Source: Candidatus Brachybacterium merdavium (lineage in GTDB: Bacteria > Actinomycetota > Actinomycetes > Actinomycetales > Dermabacteraceae). From it: DNA of 64,000 bases. Both the position numbers and the translations under genes were made by a program. Under the pieces are notes generated by a model. That model was not told the origin of the DNA and did no database searches. It saw only the letters and a list, made by a program, of their open reading frames with translations. The number at the start of each line of letters is the position of its first letter. Within the stretch, counting starts at the first letter, position 1. The DNA is taken from positions 58,654-122,653 of the forward strand of contig DWZH01000042.1 in the NCBI GenBank assembly GCA_019118275.1, in the 5' to 3' direction. Shown here in pieces: positions 19,411 to 29,354 of this stretch.

Positions 19411-20202
19411 TCAGGGCCCCGGCGGGCCGTCGCGGCGCAGCCGCAGGACCGCGGTGCCCCCCTCCTCCCACTCGACGATCTCGGCTCGCGCGTACTGCGC
19501 CGTCGCATGGAGGACATCGGTCATGACCCGGGCCTGCGCGCGGTGCATCTCGATCAGCAGCTGCCCACCCGGTGCCAGCCAGCGCGGCGCCGCGTCGGTC
19601 AGTCGCCGCACCTGCTCGAGCCCGTCCCGGCCACCGAGAAGGGCCGCCTGGGGTTCGTGATCGCGTGCCTCGCGTGGCATCAGCTCCTCGGCATGGTCCG
19701 GCACGTAGGGCGGGACCGCGGCGATCACGTCGATCCGGCCCATGAGTGCCCCGGGGAGGGCATCGAGGCCGTCGCCCCGATGTAGCGCCGCCGACGGAGG
19801 CAGGTTCCGGCGAGCGGACTCCAGTGCCCGGCGATCGGTGTCGGCGGCATGGAGGTCCGCCCCGGGCACGCGGCGCGCGACGAGCGCGGCCACTGGTGCG
19901 ACCCCGCAGCAGGCCTCCAGGACCACGGGCCGCTCGCGGCCGCGGAGGGCGGCGAGGGTCTGCTCGATGAGCAGGGCGGTGCGCTGGCGGGGGACGAACA
20001 CCCCCGGCCGCACCGCCAGGCGCTCCCCCATGAGCTCCACGGACCCGACCACGTGCTCGAGGAACTCCCCGGCCTCGCGCCGCGTGCACAGCCGCTCCAG
20101 CTCGGCGGCGTCCCGGGCGGCGCCGCGCAGGAGCCGCGCCTCCTCCTCGGCGAAGACGCAGCCGGCCCGACGCAGTCGCGACACCAGCTCACCCGATTCC
20201 AT
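19411..20202 (-). CDS. PrmC/HemK-like N5-glutamine methyltransferase family protein
   Basis: VVLEACCGVAPVAALVARRVPGADLHAADTD SAM site; variant catalytic motif AVPPYVPDHAEELMPREARDHEPQAALLGGRDGL (NPPY-like). Confidence 0.82.
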   Translation of the reverse strand: MESGELVSRLRRAGCVFAEEEARLLRGAARDAAELERLCTRREAGEFLEHVVGSVELMGERLAVRPGVFVPRQRTALLIEQTLAALRGRERPVVLEACCGVAPVAALVARRVPGADLHAADTDRRALESARRNLPPSAALHRGDGLDALPGALMGRIDVIAAVPPYVPDHAEELMPREARDHEPQAALLGGRDGLEQVRRLTDAAPRWLAPGGQLLIEMHRAQARVMTDVLHATAQYARAEIVEWEEGGTAVLRLRRDGPPGP

Positions 20203-20335
20203 CCCGGAAGTCTTCCCTCCCTCCCCATCGGGGGCAAGTGCTGCGCTCCCGGCGGTCTCGGGGACGGCCACCGGCTCCGCCACACTGACCGAATCCCGCT
20301 GGTGCTGCAGGCCGCACCCGGGGTTCACTGGGGAC

Positions 20336-21859
20336 ATGATGGTGCTGACCGACGATGAACGCTATGCCGCGATCCGGGCGCGGGACTCTCGCTTCGACGG
20401 CATGTTCTTCACCTGTGTGCGCTCCACCAAGATCTTCTGCCGGCCCTCCTGCCCCGCCCGCACCCCGCACCGCGGGGGCGTCGAGTTCCTCCCGTCGGCC
20501 GCTGCCGCTGTGGCCGAGGGCTACCGGGCCTGCAAGCGCTGCGGGCCGGCTGCTCCGCCCGGCAGCCCCGACCGCGATCCCGCGGGTTCCCTCAGCGACC
20601 GGGCCCTGCATCTGATCGATGAGGGCGCCCTCGACCATGGCGGCACGGTCCCGGCTCTGGCCGAACGCCTGTCGGTGTCCGAGCGGAGCCTGCACCGGGC
20701 CCTCGTGGCCGCCACCGGAGCCGGCGCCCTCGCCCACGCCCGGATGCGCCGGGCCCGCCGCGCCCATGAGCTCGTGGTCGACTCCCCCCTGCCCCTGGGC
20801 ACGATCGCGCATGCGGCGGGCTTCGGCAGCGAGCGCCAGTTCCACGACACATTCACCCGGATCTACGGACACAGCCCATCGGTGGTGCGCGAGCGCCTCC
20901 GGGGCGGGCCCGCGCTGGCGCGATCCCCGGAGGAGGCCGCCCCCTCACCTGCGGACGCCGCGGTGCTCACCGCGCAGCTCGCGGTGCGCAGGCCCTTCGA
21001 CGGGCCGGGGCTGGCCACCTGGTTCGCCACGCGCGCCGTCCCCGGCGTCGAGCACGTGGACGGCCTGCGCTGGTCCCGTGCGGTGCACCTGCCCCACGGC
21101 CCCGGTGTGCTGCACGTCGATCTGGGCGTCGAGCACGGTCCGCTGCCCCTGACAGCGCACCTGGCCGACCTGCGTGATTATGCGGCGGCGGTTGCCATGG
21201 CCCGGCAGCTGCTGGACCTGGACGCCGACCCCCTCGGCATCGATGCGGGACTGTCCGCGGCGATGCCCGCCCTGGCCCCCCTGGTCGCCAGGCGACCCGG
21301 GGTGCGCATACCCGGCACCCCGAGCCTCGCCGAGGCTCTTCTGTGGGCGATCGTCGGCCAGCAGATCACCACCGCACAGGCACGCACCATGATCACCGCC
21401 GCCACCGACCTCGCCGGGTCCAAGCTTCCCGCAGCACTCGCCACCGAGCACATCCACCGGCTCCTCATCACCCCCTCGGAGGCCGCCGAGCGGGCCGGTG
21501 AGTGGTTCCGCGGGCCGGGTGCACGACGCCGCACCCTGGCCGCCGTCCTCGCGGACCCGCCCGCGGCCCATCGGCCCGTCCCCGAGCTTCGCGACCAGCT
21601 GCTGGCCCGCCCCGGCATCGGACCATGGACGGCCGACTACGCGCTGCTGCGCGGCGTGCGAGCGATCGATGTGGCCCCGGCCCGCGACGTGGCCCTGCTC
21701 GCCGCGGCCCGCGCGCTCGGCCTCGCCGACGACTTCACGGCCCTGGGCACCTGCCTGCAAGCTGCCTCCCCGTGGCGCAGCTACGCCGTGATGCATCTGT
21801 GGCACCACCGCGACGAGCTGCCCCCTGAACACCGCACCCTCCGGAAGGAGAACTCATGA
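20336..21859 (+). CDS. Ada(N)-AraC HTH-AlkA fusion: methylphosphotriester-responsive regulator plus 3-methyladenine DNA glycosylase
   Basis: RFDGMFFTCVRSTKIFCRPSCPARTP..YRACKRCGP (Ada Zn domain), AraC HTH, AlkA_N and HhH-GPD (LLARPGIGPWTADYALLRG). Confidence 0.93.
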   Translation: MMVLTDDERYAAIRARDSRFDGMFFTCVRSTKIFCRPSCPARTPHRGGVEFLPSAAAAVAEGYRACKRCGPAAPPGSPDRDPAGSLSDRALHLIDEGALDHGGTVPALAERLSVSERSLHRALVAATGAGALAHARMRRARRAHELVVDSPLPLGTIAHAAGFGSERQFHDTFTRIYGHSPSVVRERLRGGPALARSPEEAAPSPADAAVLTAQLAVRRPFDGPGLATWFATRAVPGVEHVDGLRWSRAVHLPHGPGVLHVDLGVEHGPLPLTAHLADLRDYAAAVAMARQLLDLDADPLGIDAGLSAAMPALAPLVARRPGVRIPGTPSLAEALLWAIVGQQITTAQARTMITAATDLAGSKLPAALATEHIHRLLITPSEAAERAGEWFRGPGARRRTLAAVLADPPAAHRPVPELRDQLLARPGIGPWTADYALLRGVRAIDVAPARDVALLAAARALGLADDFTALGTCLQAASPWRSYAVMHLWHHRDELPPEHRTLRKENS

Positions 21860-22428
21860 GCACCGCACCCCACCCCGACCCCTCGCCCCGCCCCGAGCCC
21901 ACCGTCACGACCGGCACCTCCCCCGCCTCCCCGGTCGCAGGCCGCGTGCACCGGCACCTGGAGACACCGCTGGGAACCTACGTCCTCGCCGCCGACGGAG
22001 ACGATCTCGTCGGCGTCTGGCGCGAAGCCCAGAAGAAGTTCCCGGCACCGGCCCGCCTGGGAGAGCCCGCCGCGGGAACGCACACCGTCCTCGACGAGGC
22101 CGGGCAGCAGCTGCTGGACTACCTGGCCGGCAGGCGGGAACGGTTCGAGCTGCCCCTGGCACCGGGCGGCACCCGGTTCCAGCAGGCCGTCTGGGACCAT
22201 CTGTCCACGATCCCGCGGGGAACCACCACCACCTATGGCGAGATCGCCGGCGCCCTCGGTCGGCCCCGGGCCGCTCAAGCCGTCGGCGCCGCGGTCGGCT
22301 CCAATCCCCTGTCGATCGTGGTGCCCTGCCACCGCGTGGTCGGCAGCAGCGGGGACCTGACCGGGTACGCGGGCGGGATGGAGACCAAACGCGCACTGCT
22401 GATCCTCGAAGGCGCGTTGAGCGCGTGA
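21856..22428 (+). CDS. ogt: Methylated-DNA--[protein]-cysteine S-methyltransferase
   Basis: FQQAVWDHLSTIPRGTTTTYGEIAGALGRPRAAQAVGAAVGSNPLSIVVPCHRVVGSSGDLTGYAGG; PCHR active site. Confidence 0.95.
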   Translation: MSTAPHPDPSPRPEPTVTTGTSPASPVAGRVHRHLETPLGTYVLAADGDDLVGVWREAQKKFPAPARLGEPAAGTHTVLDEAGQQLLDYLAGRRERFELPLAPGGTRFQQAVWDHLSTIPRGTTTTYGEIAGALGRPRAAQAVGAAVGSNPLSIVVPCHRVVGSSGDLTGYAGGMETKRALLILEGALSA

Positions 22429-22441
22429 CACGATAGGGCCC

Positions 22442-23644
22442 ATGCCCCACGACCAGCGTCACCCGTTCAGCTACCCGGTCGCCGCGCGCTACGCGGGCAT
22501 GGCCTCCTCCCCGCTGAAGGACATCTTCGCCCTTGCCGCCCGCGAGAACGTGATCTCCTTCGCCGGTGGCATCCCGGATCCGCAGCTGTTCGATCTCGGC
22601 GCCGTCACCGAGACCTATGACTGGGTGCTCACCCATCACGGTGTCCGCGCCCTGCAGTACGGGGTCAGCGAGGGCGAGACCGAGCTGCGTGAACAGGCGG
22701 CCCGCCGCCTCTGTCGATCCCTGCCCACCGATGCCTCCCAGATCCAGGTCACCTCCGGCTCCCAGGAGGGCCTGTTCGTCATCGCCCAGGCGATGCTCGA
22801 GCCCGGCGACGTGGTGCTGGTCGAATCCCCGACGTACCTCGCGGCGGTGCAGGCCTTCTCCGTGCACGGCGCGCGGATCATCGGCGTGGACACCGACGAC
22901 GACGGCGTGCTGCCAGAGGCTCTGGACGAGGCGATCCGCACCCACCACCCGAAGTTCGTCTACCTGATCCCCACCTTCCAGAACCCCACCGGGCGCACCA
23001 TGCCGATGGCGCGCAGGCAGGCGGTGGCCGAGGTGCTGCTGCGCACCGAGGTGCCGCTGATCGAGGACGACCCCTACGGGGAGCTGAGCTTCACCGGGGG
23101 CACATGGGCACCGATCGCCTCCCTGCCGGGGATGAGCGAGCGCACCCTGCTGCTGAACTCGATGAGCAAGCTGATGAGCCCGGGCCTGCGGATCGGCTGG
23201 GTCCGCGCCGAGGGGACGATCCGCGACACCCTGTCGGTCGCGAAAGCCGCCATCTCCATGCAGTCCTCGGTGATCGACCAGCTGACCGTGGCCCGCTACC
23301 TGGAGACCCAGGACCTCGATGCCCACGTCGCGACCGTCAGCGCCGTCTACCGCGAGCGGCGCGACGCGATGGCAGCCGCGATCGGGCGGGTGCTGCCCGA
23401 TTCCGCGCACGTCACCCACCCCGACGGCGGCATGTTCCTGTGGGCCGCGCTCGGGGACGGCTACGACGCACAGGCCATGCTGACCGATGCGGTCGAGGCC
23501 GGGGTGGCCTACCTGCCGGGCTGGTCATTCTTCGCCGACCACGCGGACGTCTCGACGATGCGGTTGAGCTTCGTGACCCACTCCCCCGCGGTGATCGAGG
23601 ACGGCATCTCCCGCCTCGGCGAGGTCATCGCACGCCACGGGTGA
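22442..23644 (+). CDS. PLP-dependent aminotransferase (class I/II, 2-aminoadipate transaminase-like)
   Basis: ISFAGGIPDPQLFDL, LQYGVSEGETELREQAA, IPTFQNPTGRTM, LLNSMSKLMSPGLRIGWV. Confidence 0.9.
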   Translation: MPHDQRHPFSYPVAARYAGMASSPLKDIFALAARENVISFAGGIPDPQLFDLGAVTETYDWVLTHHGVRALQYGVSEGETELREQAARRLCRSLPTDASQIQVTSGSQEGLFVIAQAMLEPGDVVLVESPTYLAAVQAFSVHGARIIGVDTDDDGVLPEALDEAIRTHHPKFVYLIPTFQNPTGRTMPMARRQAVAEVLLRTEVPLIEDDPYGELSFTGGTWAPIASLPGMSERTLLLNSMSKLMSPGLRIGWVRAEGTIRDTLSVAKAAISMQSSVIDQLTVARYLETQDLDAHVATVSAVYRERRDAMAAAIGRVLPDSAHVTHPDGGMFLWAALGDGYDAQAMLTDAVEAGVAYLPGWSFFADHADVSTMRLSFVTHSPAVIEDGISRLGEVIARHG

Positions 23645-23648
23645 GGAC

Positions 23649-23906
23649 ATGGGCAAGCGGATCACCCTGGACCTGCACGACATCTACAACCGCAGCCGCG
23701 ACATCGACCGCTCCCTCGAGGACGCCATCGACGAGGCTGAGCGCACCGGGACCAAGACCGTGGAGATCATCCCCGGCAAAGGCAGCGGCCAGCTGAAGAA
23801 GCGGGTGCTGAGGTTCCTGGACCGCAAGGACATCAAGGCCCGCTACCACCGGGTGGAGAAGGACAGCAAGAACTTCGGCCGGGTCTTCGTGCACTTCAAG
23901 CACTGA
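23649..23906 (+). CDS. Small stand-alone Smr-domain protein
   Basis: ITLDLHDIYN...RTGTKTVEIIPGKGSGQLKKRVLRFLDRKDIKARYHRVEKDSKNFGRVFVHFK. Confidence 0.8.
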   Translation: MGKRITLDLHDIYNRSRDIDRSLEDAIDEAERTGTKTVEIIPGKGSGQLKKRVLRFLDRKDIKARYHRVEKDSKNFGRVFVHFKH

Positions 23907-24054
23907 CCCCGGCGCGCCCTTGTCGACGCTGACGCTGCCCTGACGTTCTTGTGCATCCTGCTTCCGTGCATGGTTCTGTGGCGCTCAGAAACGCGGGAGG
24001 GGGCCACGGACGGGAGGCGGGCAGGGCAGGCCGGGAGCGGGCAGATCGAAGACC

Positions 24055-24762
24055 TCAGGTGACCGGCTTGCGCCAGGACAGGGTCACCCGGAAGCCCTGG
24101 CGCCGCCGGATCCGGGCGCCCGGCAGCAGCTCGGCGGCGGCCTCGCGCAGGTCATCGATCGTCAGTTGCGGGTCCCGGACGGGCGGCGCGGCCGCGGCCG
24201 GCTCCGCCTGCCGATCCGTCGGTCGCACCAGGCGGGGATGCTTGACCAGGCCGATCAGCGGGTTCATCAGGGCACTGAGCACGTCCCAGGCGTGGTCGGC
24301 CCGCGTCCGGGGGCGCGTCAGCGTCACGATCAGCAATCGTCCGCCGGGCCGCAGCAGGGCACTCGCCTCGGCCAGAGCGGTGGCCGTGTCCATGTGGTGC
24401 AGGGAGGCGACCATCGTGACCGCGTCGTACTGGCCGGCCCGCGCCGGGTCGCCTGCCTGCTCGGTCAGGGTGCGGCGCGCGATGTGGACCCGTGGTTCGC
24501 TCCGGAACCGGGTGGCGGTGGCGTAGGCCATCGCCGCGTCGGGGTCGATGCCCTCGACCAGGCCCGCCCGGGGGATCAGGGCCCCGACCAGCTCGCCACG
24601 ACCGCAGCCGACGTCGAGCACACGGGTCGGGGCCGCTGGCAGGGAACGCAGGATCCAGGGATGGAAGTGATCGTTGTGGCTCCACGGGTGGCGATCGTTC
24701 ACGCGCTCCAGCCAGTGCCCCGCGGCACGGACCAGAGGGTTCGAGGTGGCGCGGATGTTCAT
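24055..24762 (-). CDS. Class I SAM-dependent methyltransferase
   Basis: APTRVLDVGCGRGELVGALIPRAGLVEGIDPDAAM; ASALLRPGGRLLIVTL. Confidence 0.9.
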   Translation of the reverse strand: MNIRATSNPLVRAAGHWLERVNDRHPWSHNDHFHPWILRSLPAAPTRVLDVGCGRGELVGALIPRAGLVEGIDPDAAMAYATATRFRSEPRVHIARRTLTEQAGDPARAGQYDAVTMVASLHHMDTATALAEASALLRPGGRLLIVTLTRPRTRADHAWDVLSALMNPLIGLVKHPRLVRPTDRQAEPAAAAPPVRDPQLTIDDLREAAAELLPGARIRRRQGFRVTLSWRKPVT

Positions 24763-24775
24763 GGGGCGGCTCCTG

Positions 24776-26293
24776 TCACTCACGCATCCCGCGCAGCCTG
24801 CTGCGGGCCATCAGGGCCATCACAACACCGGCACCGGCGGCGGCGAGCAGCACCCAGGATGTGCCCGCGGCCCCGGCGAGGGTCAGCGCGGCCCCCGAGA
24901 GGAGGGCCAGCACGATCGCATCGGACTGCCAGATCAGCATCGGTATGACCGACAGGTCACCCTGCGCGGTGGGCATGGGTGTGGCCAGGCTGAGCGGCAT
25001 CGGCCCCTTGGCGGCGTCCCGCACCCGACCGGCGACCAGCACCGGCACCAGCAGGACCGGGACCAGCAGCACCACCGCCGCGTCGGCCCCGGGCGAGCCG
25101 GTGAACAGGGCGGCCCCTGCCGCGCCGAGCGTCGCCAGGGCGCCCAGCAGCAGTGTCGGCGCGAGGGCATGCAGCACGGCCTGCAGTGCCGCGGACTGCC
25201 CCAGCAGGGGCGGAGCCCCGAGGGTGTGGATCGCGTGGTGGATACCGTCGACGAACGCGCCGCTGCCGGCCCAGAGACCGAGCGTCCCGGCACCGATCAC
25301 CAGCCATGCCAACGGTCCCGCCAGCTGCATCCCGCCGGCGAGCGCCGCCGCCGCACAGATCACCAGCAGCGCGTTGACCACGCTGCGCTCCGGGGTGCGC
25401 AGCCAAGCGACCGCATCGCGCCGGGCGTACAGCAGCGGCAGCGCGCCCGGCCCGATCGCCGGCAGTCGGCGAGCGGCGGTGGGGCGGTCCCGGAACTGGC
25501 CGGCGACCCCGGCGAGATCACCGGTGGTGGCGATGACGGTGGCCGATTCCCAGCGGGAAGCCTGCTCGGCCAGCACCGTGCCGCGCAACCGGTCCAGCAT
25601 CGGGATGCAGGCTCCGACCGCGACCGCCCCGCCCAGGAGCATCCCGATCGCCCACGGCACACTCGTCGCGGCAGGGTCGGCCGGGTAGACCGCCCCCAGC
25701 AGCAGCGGCACCGGCTGCCAGGCGGCCACCGCGGCCGAGGCGGTCAGCGCCAGGACGAGCAGGCGGCGCGGGCCGGCCTCCAATTTCTGCCCGAGCAGCC
25801 AGGCAGACCCCAGCAGCAGGCTCCCGCCGAGACCGGCGAGCACGAACCAGGCCCCGGCCGCTGGCCCGGCATGGCCGGAGCCGACCAGCGTGACGGTGAC
25901 CAGCGTGGCCGAGATGACGCCTCCGAGAACGGGGACCGTCAGTGCGCGCGTAAAGGGCCGCCACAGCACGGTGCGGCGGCGCAGGTGGGACCAGGCGAGG
26001 GAAGCGGTGAAGAACGGTGCCAGCAGCGCCGGGCCCCGCATCGCCCCCACCAGCAGCGCCACGGCGCCCGCCAAGGGCAGCGCGGCCCCGACGACCTGCG
26101 GGGCGCTTCCGGCCAGCAGCACCGGCAGGACGTCGGGGCGGGCCAGGCCCATCCCGAGCATCCGCAGCAGCGGCACCACCAGCACCGGCACCGAGAGCAC
26201 CGCCACGTAGAGCAGATAGAGCAGGTCCCCGCGGGTGCGGGCCTCGGTGCGGTCCGCCCAGATCTCGCGTACGGCACGGAGTGAGGCGGTCAC
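24776..26293 (-). CDS. Polytopic membrane protein, probable ABC exporter permease
   Basis: Many hydrophobic segments; overlaps start of adjacent ABC ATPase gene. Confidence 0.75.
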   Translation of the reverse strand: MTASLRAVREIWADRTEARTRGDLLYLLYVAVLSVPVLVVPLLRMLGMGLARPDVLPVLLAGSAPQVVGAALPLAGAVALLVGAMRGPALLAPFFTASLAWSHLRRRTVLWRPFTRALTVPVLGGVISATLVTVTLVGSGHAGPAAGAWFVLAGLGGSLLLGSAWLLGQKLEAGPRRLLVLALTASAAVAAWQPVPLLLGAVYPADPAATSVPWAIGMLLGGAVAVGACIPMLDRLRGTVLAEQASRWESATVIATTGDLAGVAGQFRDRPTAARRLPAIGPGALPLLYARRDAVAWLRTPERSVVNALLVICAAAALAGGMQLAGPLAWLVIGAGTLGLWAGSGAFVDGIHHAIHTLGAPPLLGQSAALQAVLHALAPTLLLGALATLGAAGAALFTGSPGADAAVVLLVPVLLVPVLVAGRVRDAAKGPMPLSLATPMPTAQGDLSVIPMLIWQSDAIVLALLSGAALTLAGAAGTSWVLLAAAGAGVVMALMARSRLRGMRE

Positions 26294-26961
26294 GCCGGCT
26301 CCCCGAGATGGAGTCGGCGGTCGGCGAGCTTCTCGAGCAGACGAGGGCTGTGGGTGGCGATGACCAGGGCGGTCCCGCCGTCGGCCCGGGCCCGGACCGC
26401 ACGGATCACCAGGTCCAGCCGCTCGGGGTCCAGGCGCTGCTCCGGCTCGTCCAGCAGAAGCACCTGGCAGGGCCGGGCGAGCGTCAGGGCCAGGGCCACC
26501 AGCTGGGACTGACCACTGGAGACCTCATGCGGGAAGCGACGCGCGAGGGAGGTGATCGCGAACTCCTCGAGCAGAGCCTGCGCCGTCTCCCGGGCCGCGG
26601 CGGCGCTGGCGCCCCAGGTGGCGGCGACGAACTGGAGGTGCTCGACCACGGTGAGGTCGCGTGCGGTCTGGGGCGCGCCGATCAGGGCGGCGAGGGAGGC
26701 GCGGTGACGGCGGTCGCGGTCGTCGGGAACCCTCCCCATGACGGTCACAGTGCCGGCCGTCGGGTTGAGCAGGCCTGCCAGGGCGCGCAGGAGCGTGGTC
26801 TTGCCCGAACCATTGGCACCGGTGATGGCGAGGACCTCCCCGGCCCCGACGTACCCGGTGGTCTCTCGCAGCAGCACCGTCTCGTCGACGATCACGCCCA
26901 CTCCGTCGAAGGCCGCCGCCGGGGTGCTCGGGCCGCCGGGGACGGGTGAAGAGAAGTGCAT
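26290..26961 (-). CDS. ABC transporter ATP-binding protein
   Basis: ITGANGSGKTTLLRALAGLLNP; EVSSGQSQLVALALTLARPCQVLLLDEPEQRLD. Confidence 0.93.
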   Translation of the reverse strand: MHFSSPVPGGPSTPAAAFDGVGVIVDETVLLRETTGYVGAGEVLAITGANGSGKTTLLRALAGLLNPTAGTVTVMGRVPDDRDRRHRASLAALIGAPQTARDLTVVEHLQFVAATWGASAAAARETAQALLEEFAITSLARRFPHEVSSGQSQLVALALTLARPCQVLLLDEPEQRLDPERLDLVIRAVRARADGGTALVIATHSPRLLEKLADRRLHLGEPA

Positions 26962-27319
26962 GGTCCTGATTCGACACCATCACAGGGCCTGCGGGCATCC
27001 TCCCTTGGTCGTCGGCAACCCGCGCCGTCGGTCGCGGCTGGGTGTGGAGGCCGCGCCGCTGCCGCACGGGTCACCGTGCACTCGGCCCGGAGACGTCACA
27101 TACTGGACTTTGCGTCATATCCATGCGATCATGTGGTAGCCGCCGTAGGTGTTGCCGCCCTGTCTCCGCAGGTTGAGCAGCACTCGAGCCACCCCGATGC
27201 CGCCGCCGCAACGACCGTGTCCCGTTGCGCCCGATGCCGGGAGAGGCCGCCGCGAGCGACCTGTGTCCACAGGTCCGCGGTACCGGTGAGGCATTCGACC
27301 AACGAGGAGGAGCCCACCT

Positions 27320-27940
27320 TTGTCCGTTGCCGCCAAGACCGCGAAGACTGCTGCGAAGAAGACCAGGAAGTCCGACGCGAAGACCAAGACCGCACGTCCC
27401 GCCCAGGCCGACTCCCGCGTCGTGACCATCGGTGACATCCTGGCCCACCCCGTGCACGGTCCGGTGCGCGTGCTCGCCCACCGCGAACGCACCGTGCGCG
27501 GTGAGAGGCGCGAATACGTCGACCTCGAGGTGATCGGCGACGCCATGCGGATCTCCGTGCCCAGCGACGACGGTCAGATCGTCGGCATGCGCGACCTGCT
27601 CAGCGAGAAGGAGATCACCGAGGTGCTGGACTGGCTCCAGGAGACGGCGCCGGAGCGTCCCAAGCGCGAGACCTGGGCGCACCGCATGAAGTCCCTGACC
27701 ATGCAGCTGCAGTCCGGCAAGCTCAGCGAGCGGGTCAGCGTGATCCGCTACATCCTGCAGGCCTCCGGCATCTCGCCCAAGAGCCTCGCAGAGCGCAACA
27801 TGCTGCGTTCGGCGCTGGACCCCCTGGCCACCGAGATCGCGATCGCCCGCGGGATCGAGAAGGACGCCGCCGAGCAGCTGCTGGTCGAGACCGCAGCGCT
27901 CGGGGCCCCGACCGCGGAGGACGAGAAGGTCGCCGCCTGA
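27320..27940 (+). CDS. CarD-family transcriptional regulator paralog with Lys/Ala-rich N-terminal extension (TTG start)
   Basis: ILAHPVHGPVRVLAHRERTVRGERREYVDLEVIGDAMRISVPSDDGQIVGMRDLLSEKEITEVLDWLQ; N-term MSVAAKTAKTAAKKTRKSDAKTKTARPAQ; GAGGAGG upstream of TTG at 27320. Confidence 0.82.
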   Translation: MSVAAKTAKTAAKKTRKSDAKTKTARPAQADSRVVTIGDILAHPVHGPVRVLAHRERTVRGERREYVDLEVIGDAMRISVPSDDGQIVGMRDLLSEKEITEVLDWLQETAPERPKRETWAHRMKSLTMQLQSGKLSERVSVIRYILQASGISPKSLAERNMLRSALDPLATEIAIARGIEKDAAEQLLVETAALGAPTAEDEKVAA

Positions 27941-27966
27941 CCACACCTGCTCGGACCGGCCCCGTC

Positions 27967-29280
27967 TCACCGCCCCCGGGTGCTCCCGGAGGGCGTGAGG
28001 CGGGGCAGTGCCCGCGCCAGCCACGCTCCCCCGGCCACACAGAGCGCACCGGTGACTGCGCCGGCCACCGCGACCGGGGCCACCACGGTGATGCCGGTGA
28101 CCAGCAGCGGAGCGGTCAGCCGGCCCGCGCCCATCAGGGTGTTCCACCAGGCCAGGTACCGGGTGCGGTCATGGACGGGGGACACGTCGATGCCCAGGGT
28201 CATCACGATGCCGCTGCCCAGACCATTGCCCACGGCGATCACCATGCTCGGCACGAGCAGCGCGACCACCGCGGCGGTCACGCCGTCCCCCGCGAGCGCC
28301 TGGGTCATCACCGCCAGCAGCAGGTAGCCCGCCCCGTTCACCAGGGCGCAGGGCACGGCGACCGCCACGCGTCCGTAGCGGTCCATCAGGGTCCCCGCGG
28401 GGATCACCAGCAGGATCTCGATCACGGCGCTGACGCCGAAGACGATCGAGACCCACATGGACTCCAGCCCCAGTGAGGCACCCAGCAACGGGATGATCAC
28501 CGGCCGGTTCACGCGTGAGATCATCACCGGCGCGATCCCCACCCCGACCATGACCATCCGTGACAGCACCGCCCGGGTCAGACGGGTCCGGGCCTGGCTG
28601 GGCCGGGGACGCCGCCCCCGCGGCGCGGACCGGCCGCCCCGCAGCTCTCCGGCTGGCAGGAAGGTCGCCACCATCACGGTCGCCCCGCACGCGGTGACCG
28701 CATACAGCACGAACACCCCGGTGTCGTGGCCCAGCGCCAGCACCAGCGCGCCCAGCAACGGCCCCGCCACCTGGCCGATCCGGATCACCCCGCCGAACAT
28801 GGTCATGCCCCGGGCCCTCATGGCCGGCGGCAGCGCCGTGCCCAGATACGACTGCCGCCCCAGCATCCACACCTGGGCGCTGGCGGCCATCATGGTCAGC
28901 AGTCCCACCAGGGTCAGTTGGTGGGCGAGGCCCGCCCCCGCCTCGAGCCCGTGCGAGATCACCGTGAACGCCACCAGATTGGCCACCACCAGCAGGCTGC
29001 CGGTGGTCACCAGGGCGGGACGTGCGCCGACCCGGGAGATCAGCCGGCCGGCCGGGATGGGGCCGAGGAAGGAGGCGATTCCGAAGATCGTGGTCAGCGC
29101 CGCTGCCTGCGGTACCGAGAACCCCAGCTGCAGCGCCAGCAGCGGGATCACGGGCATCAGCGCGGCCTGGCCGGTGAACTCCAGCAGCGAGGGGATGTAC
29201 ACCGAAGGCGCCAGGGACCGGATGACCTGCGAGGTGGTGCGCGGCGACCGCTCGGCAGGGGGCGGGGCGGACGCGGTCAC
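27967..29280 (-). CDS. MFS transporter
   Basis: Twelve-TM MFS-like pattern (FGIASFLGPIPAGRLISRVGARPALV; AGTLMDRYGRVAVAVP). GTG start at 29280 proposed. Confidence 0.88.
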   Translation of the reverse strand: MTASAPPPAERSPRTTSQVIRSLAPSVYIPSLLEFTGQAALMPVIPLLALQLGFSVPQAAALTTIFGIASFLGPIPAGRLISRVGARPALVTTGSLLVVANLVAFTVISHGLEAGAGLAHQLTLVGLLTMMAASAQVWMLGRQSYLGTALPPAMRARGMTMFGGVIRIGQVAGPLLGALVLALGHDTGVFVLYAVTACGATVMVATFLPAGELRGGRSAPRGRRPRPSQARTRLTRAVLSRMVMVGVGIAPVMISRVNRPVIIPLLGASLGLESMWVSIVFGVSAVIEILLVIPAGTLMDRYGRVAVAVPCALVNGAGYLLLAVMTQALAGDGVTAAVVALLVPSMVIAVGNGLGSGIVMTLGIDVSPVHDRTRYLAWWNTLMGAGRLTAPLLVTGITVVAPVAVAGAVTGALCVAGGAWLARALPRLTPSGSTRGR

Positions 29281-29354
29281 CGGCCGAGTGTGACACCCGA
29301 TAGTGAGCCGGGGCAAACACTCTCGAAGGGCGGGCTCTCCGGTAGGTTCGTGTC

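Noticed and set aside
24674-26284. 536-aa plus-strand ORF
   Set aside because: Antisense to the membrane permease gene; Gln/Arg/Pro-rich with no motif.
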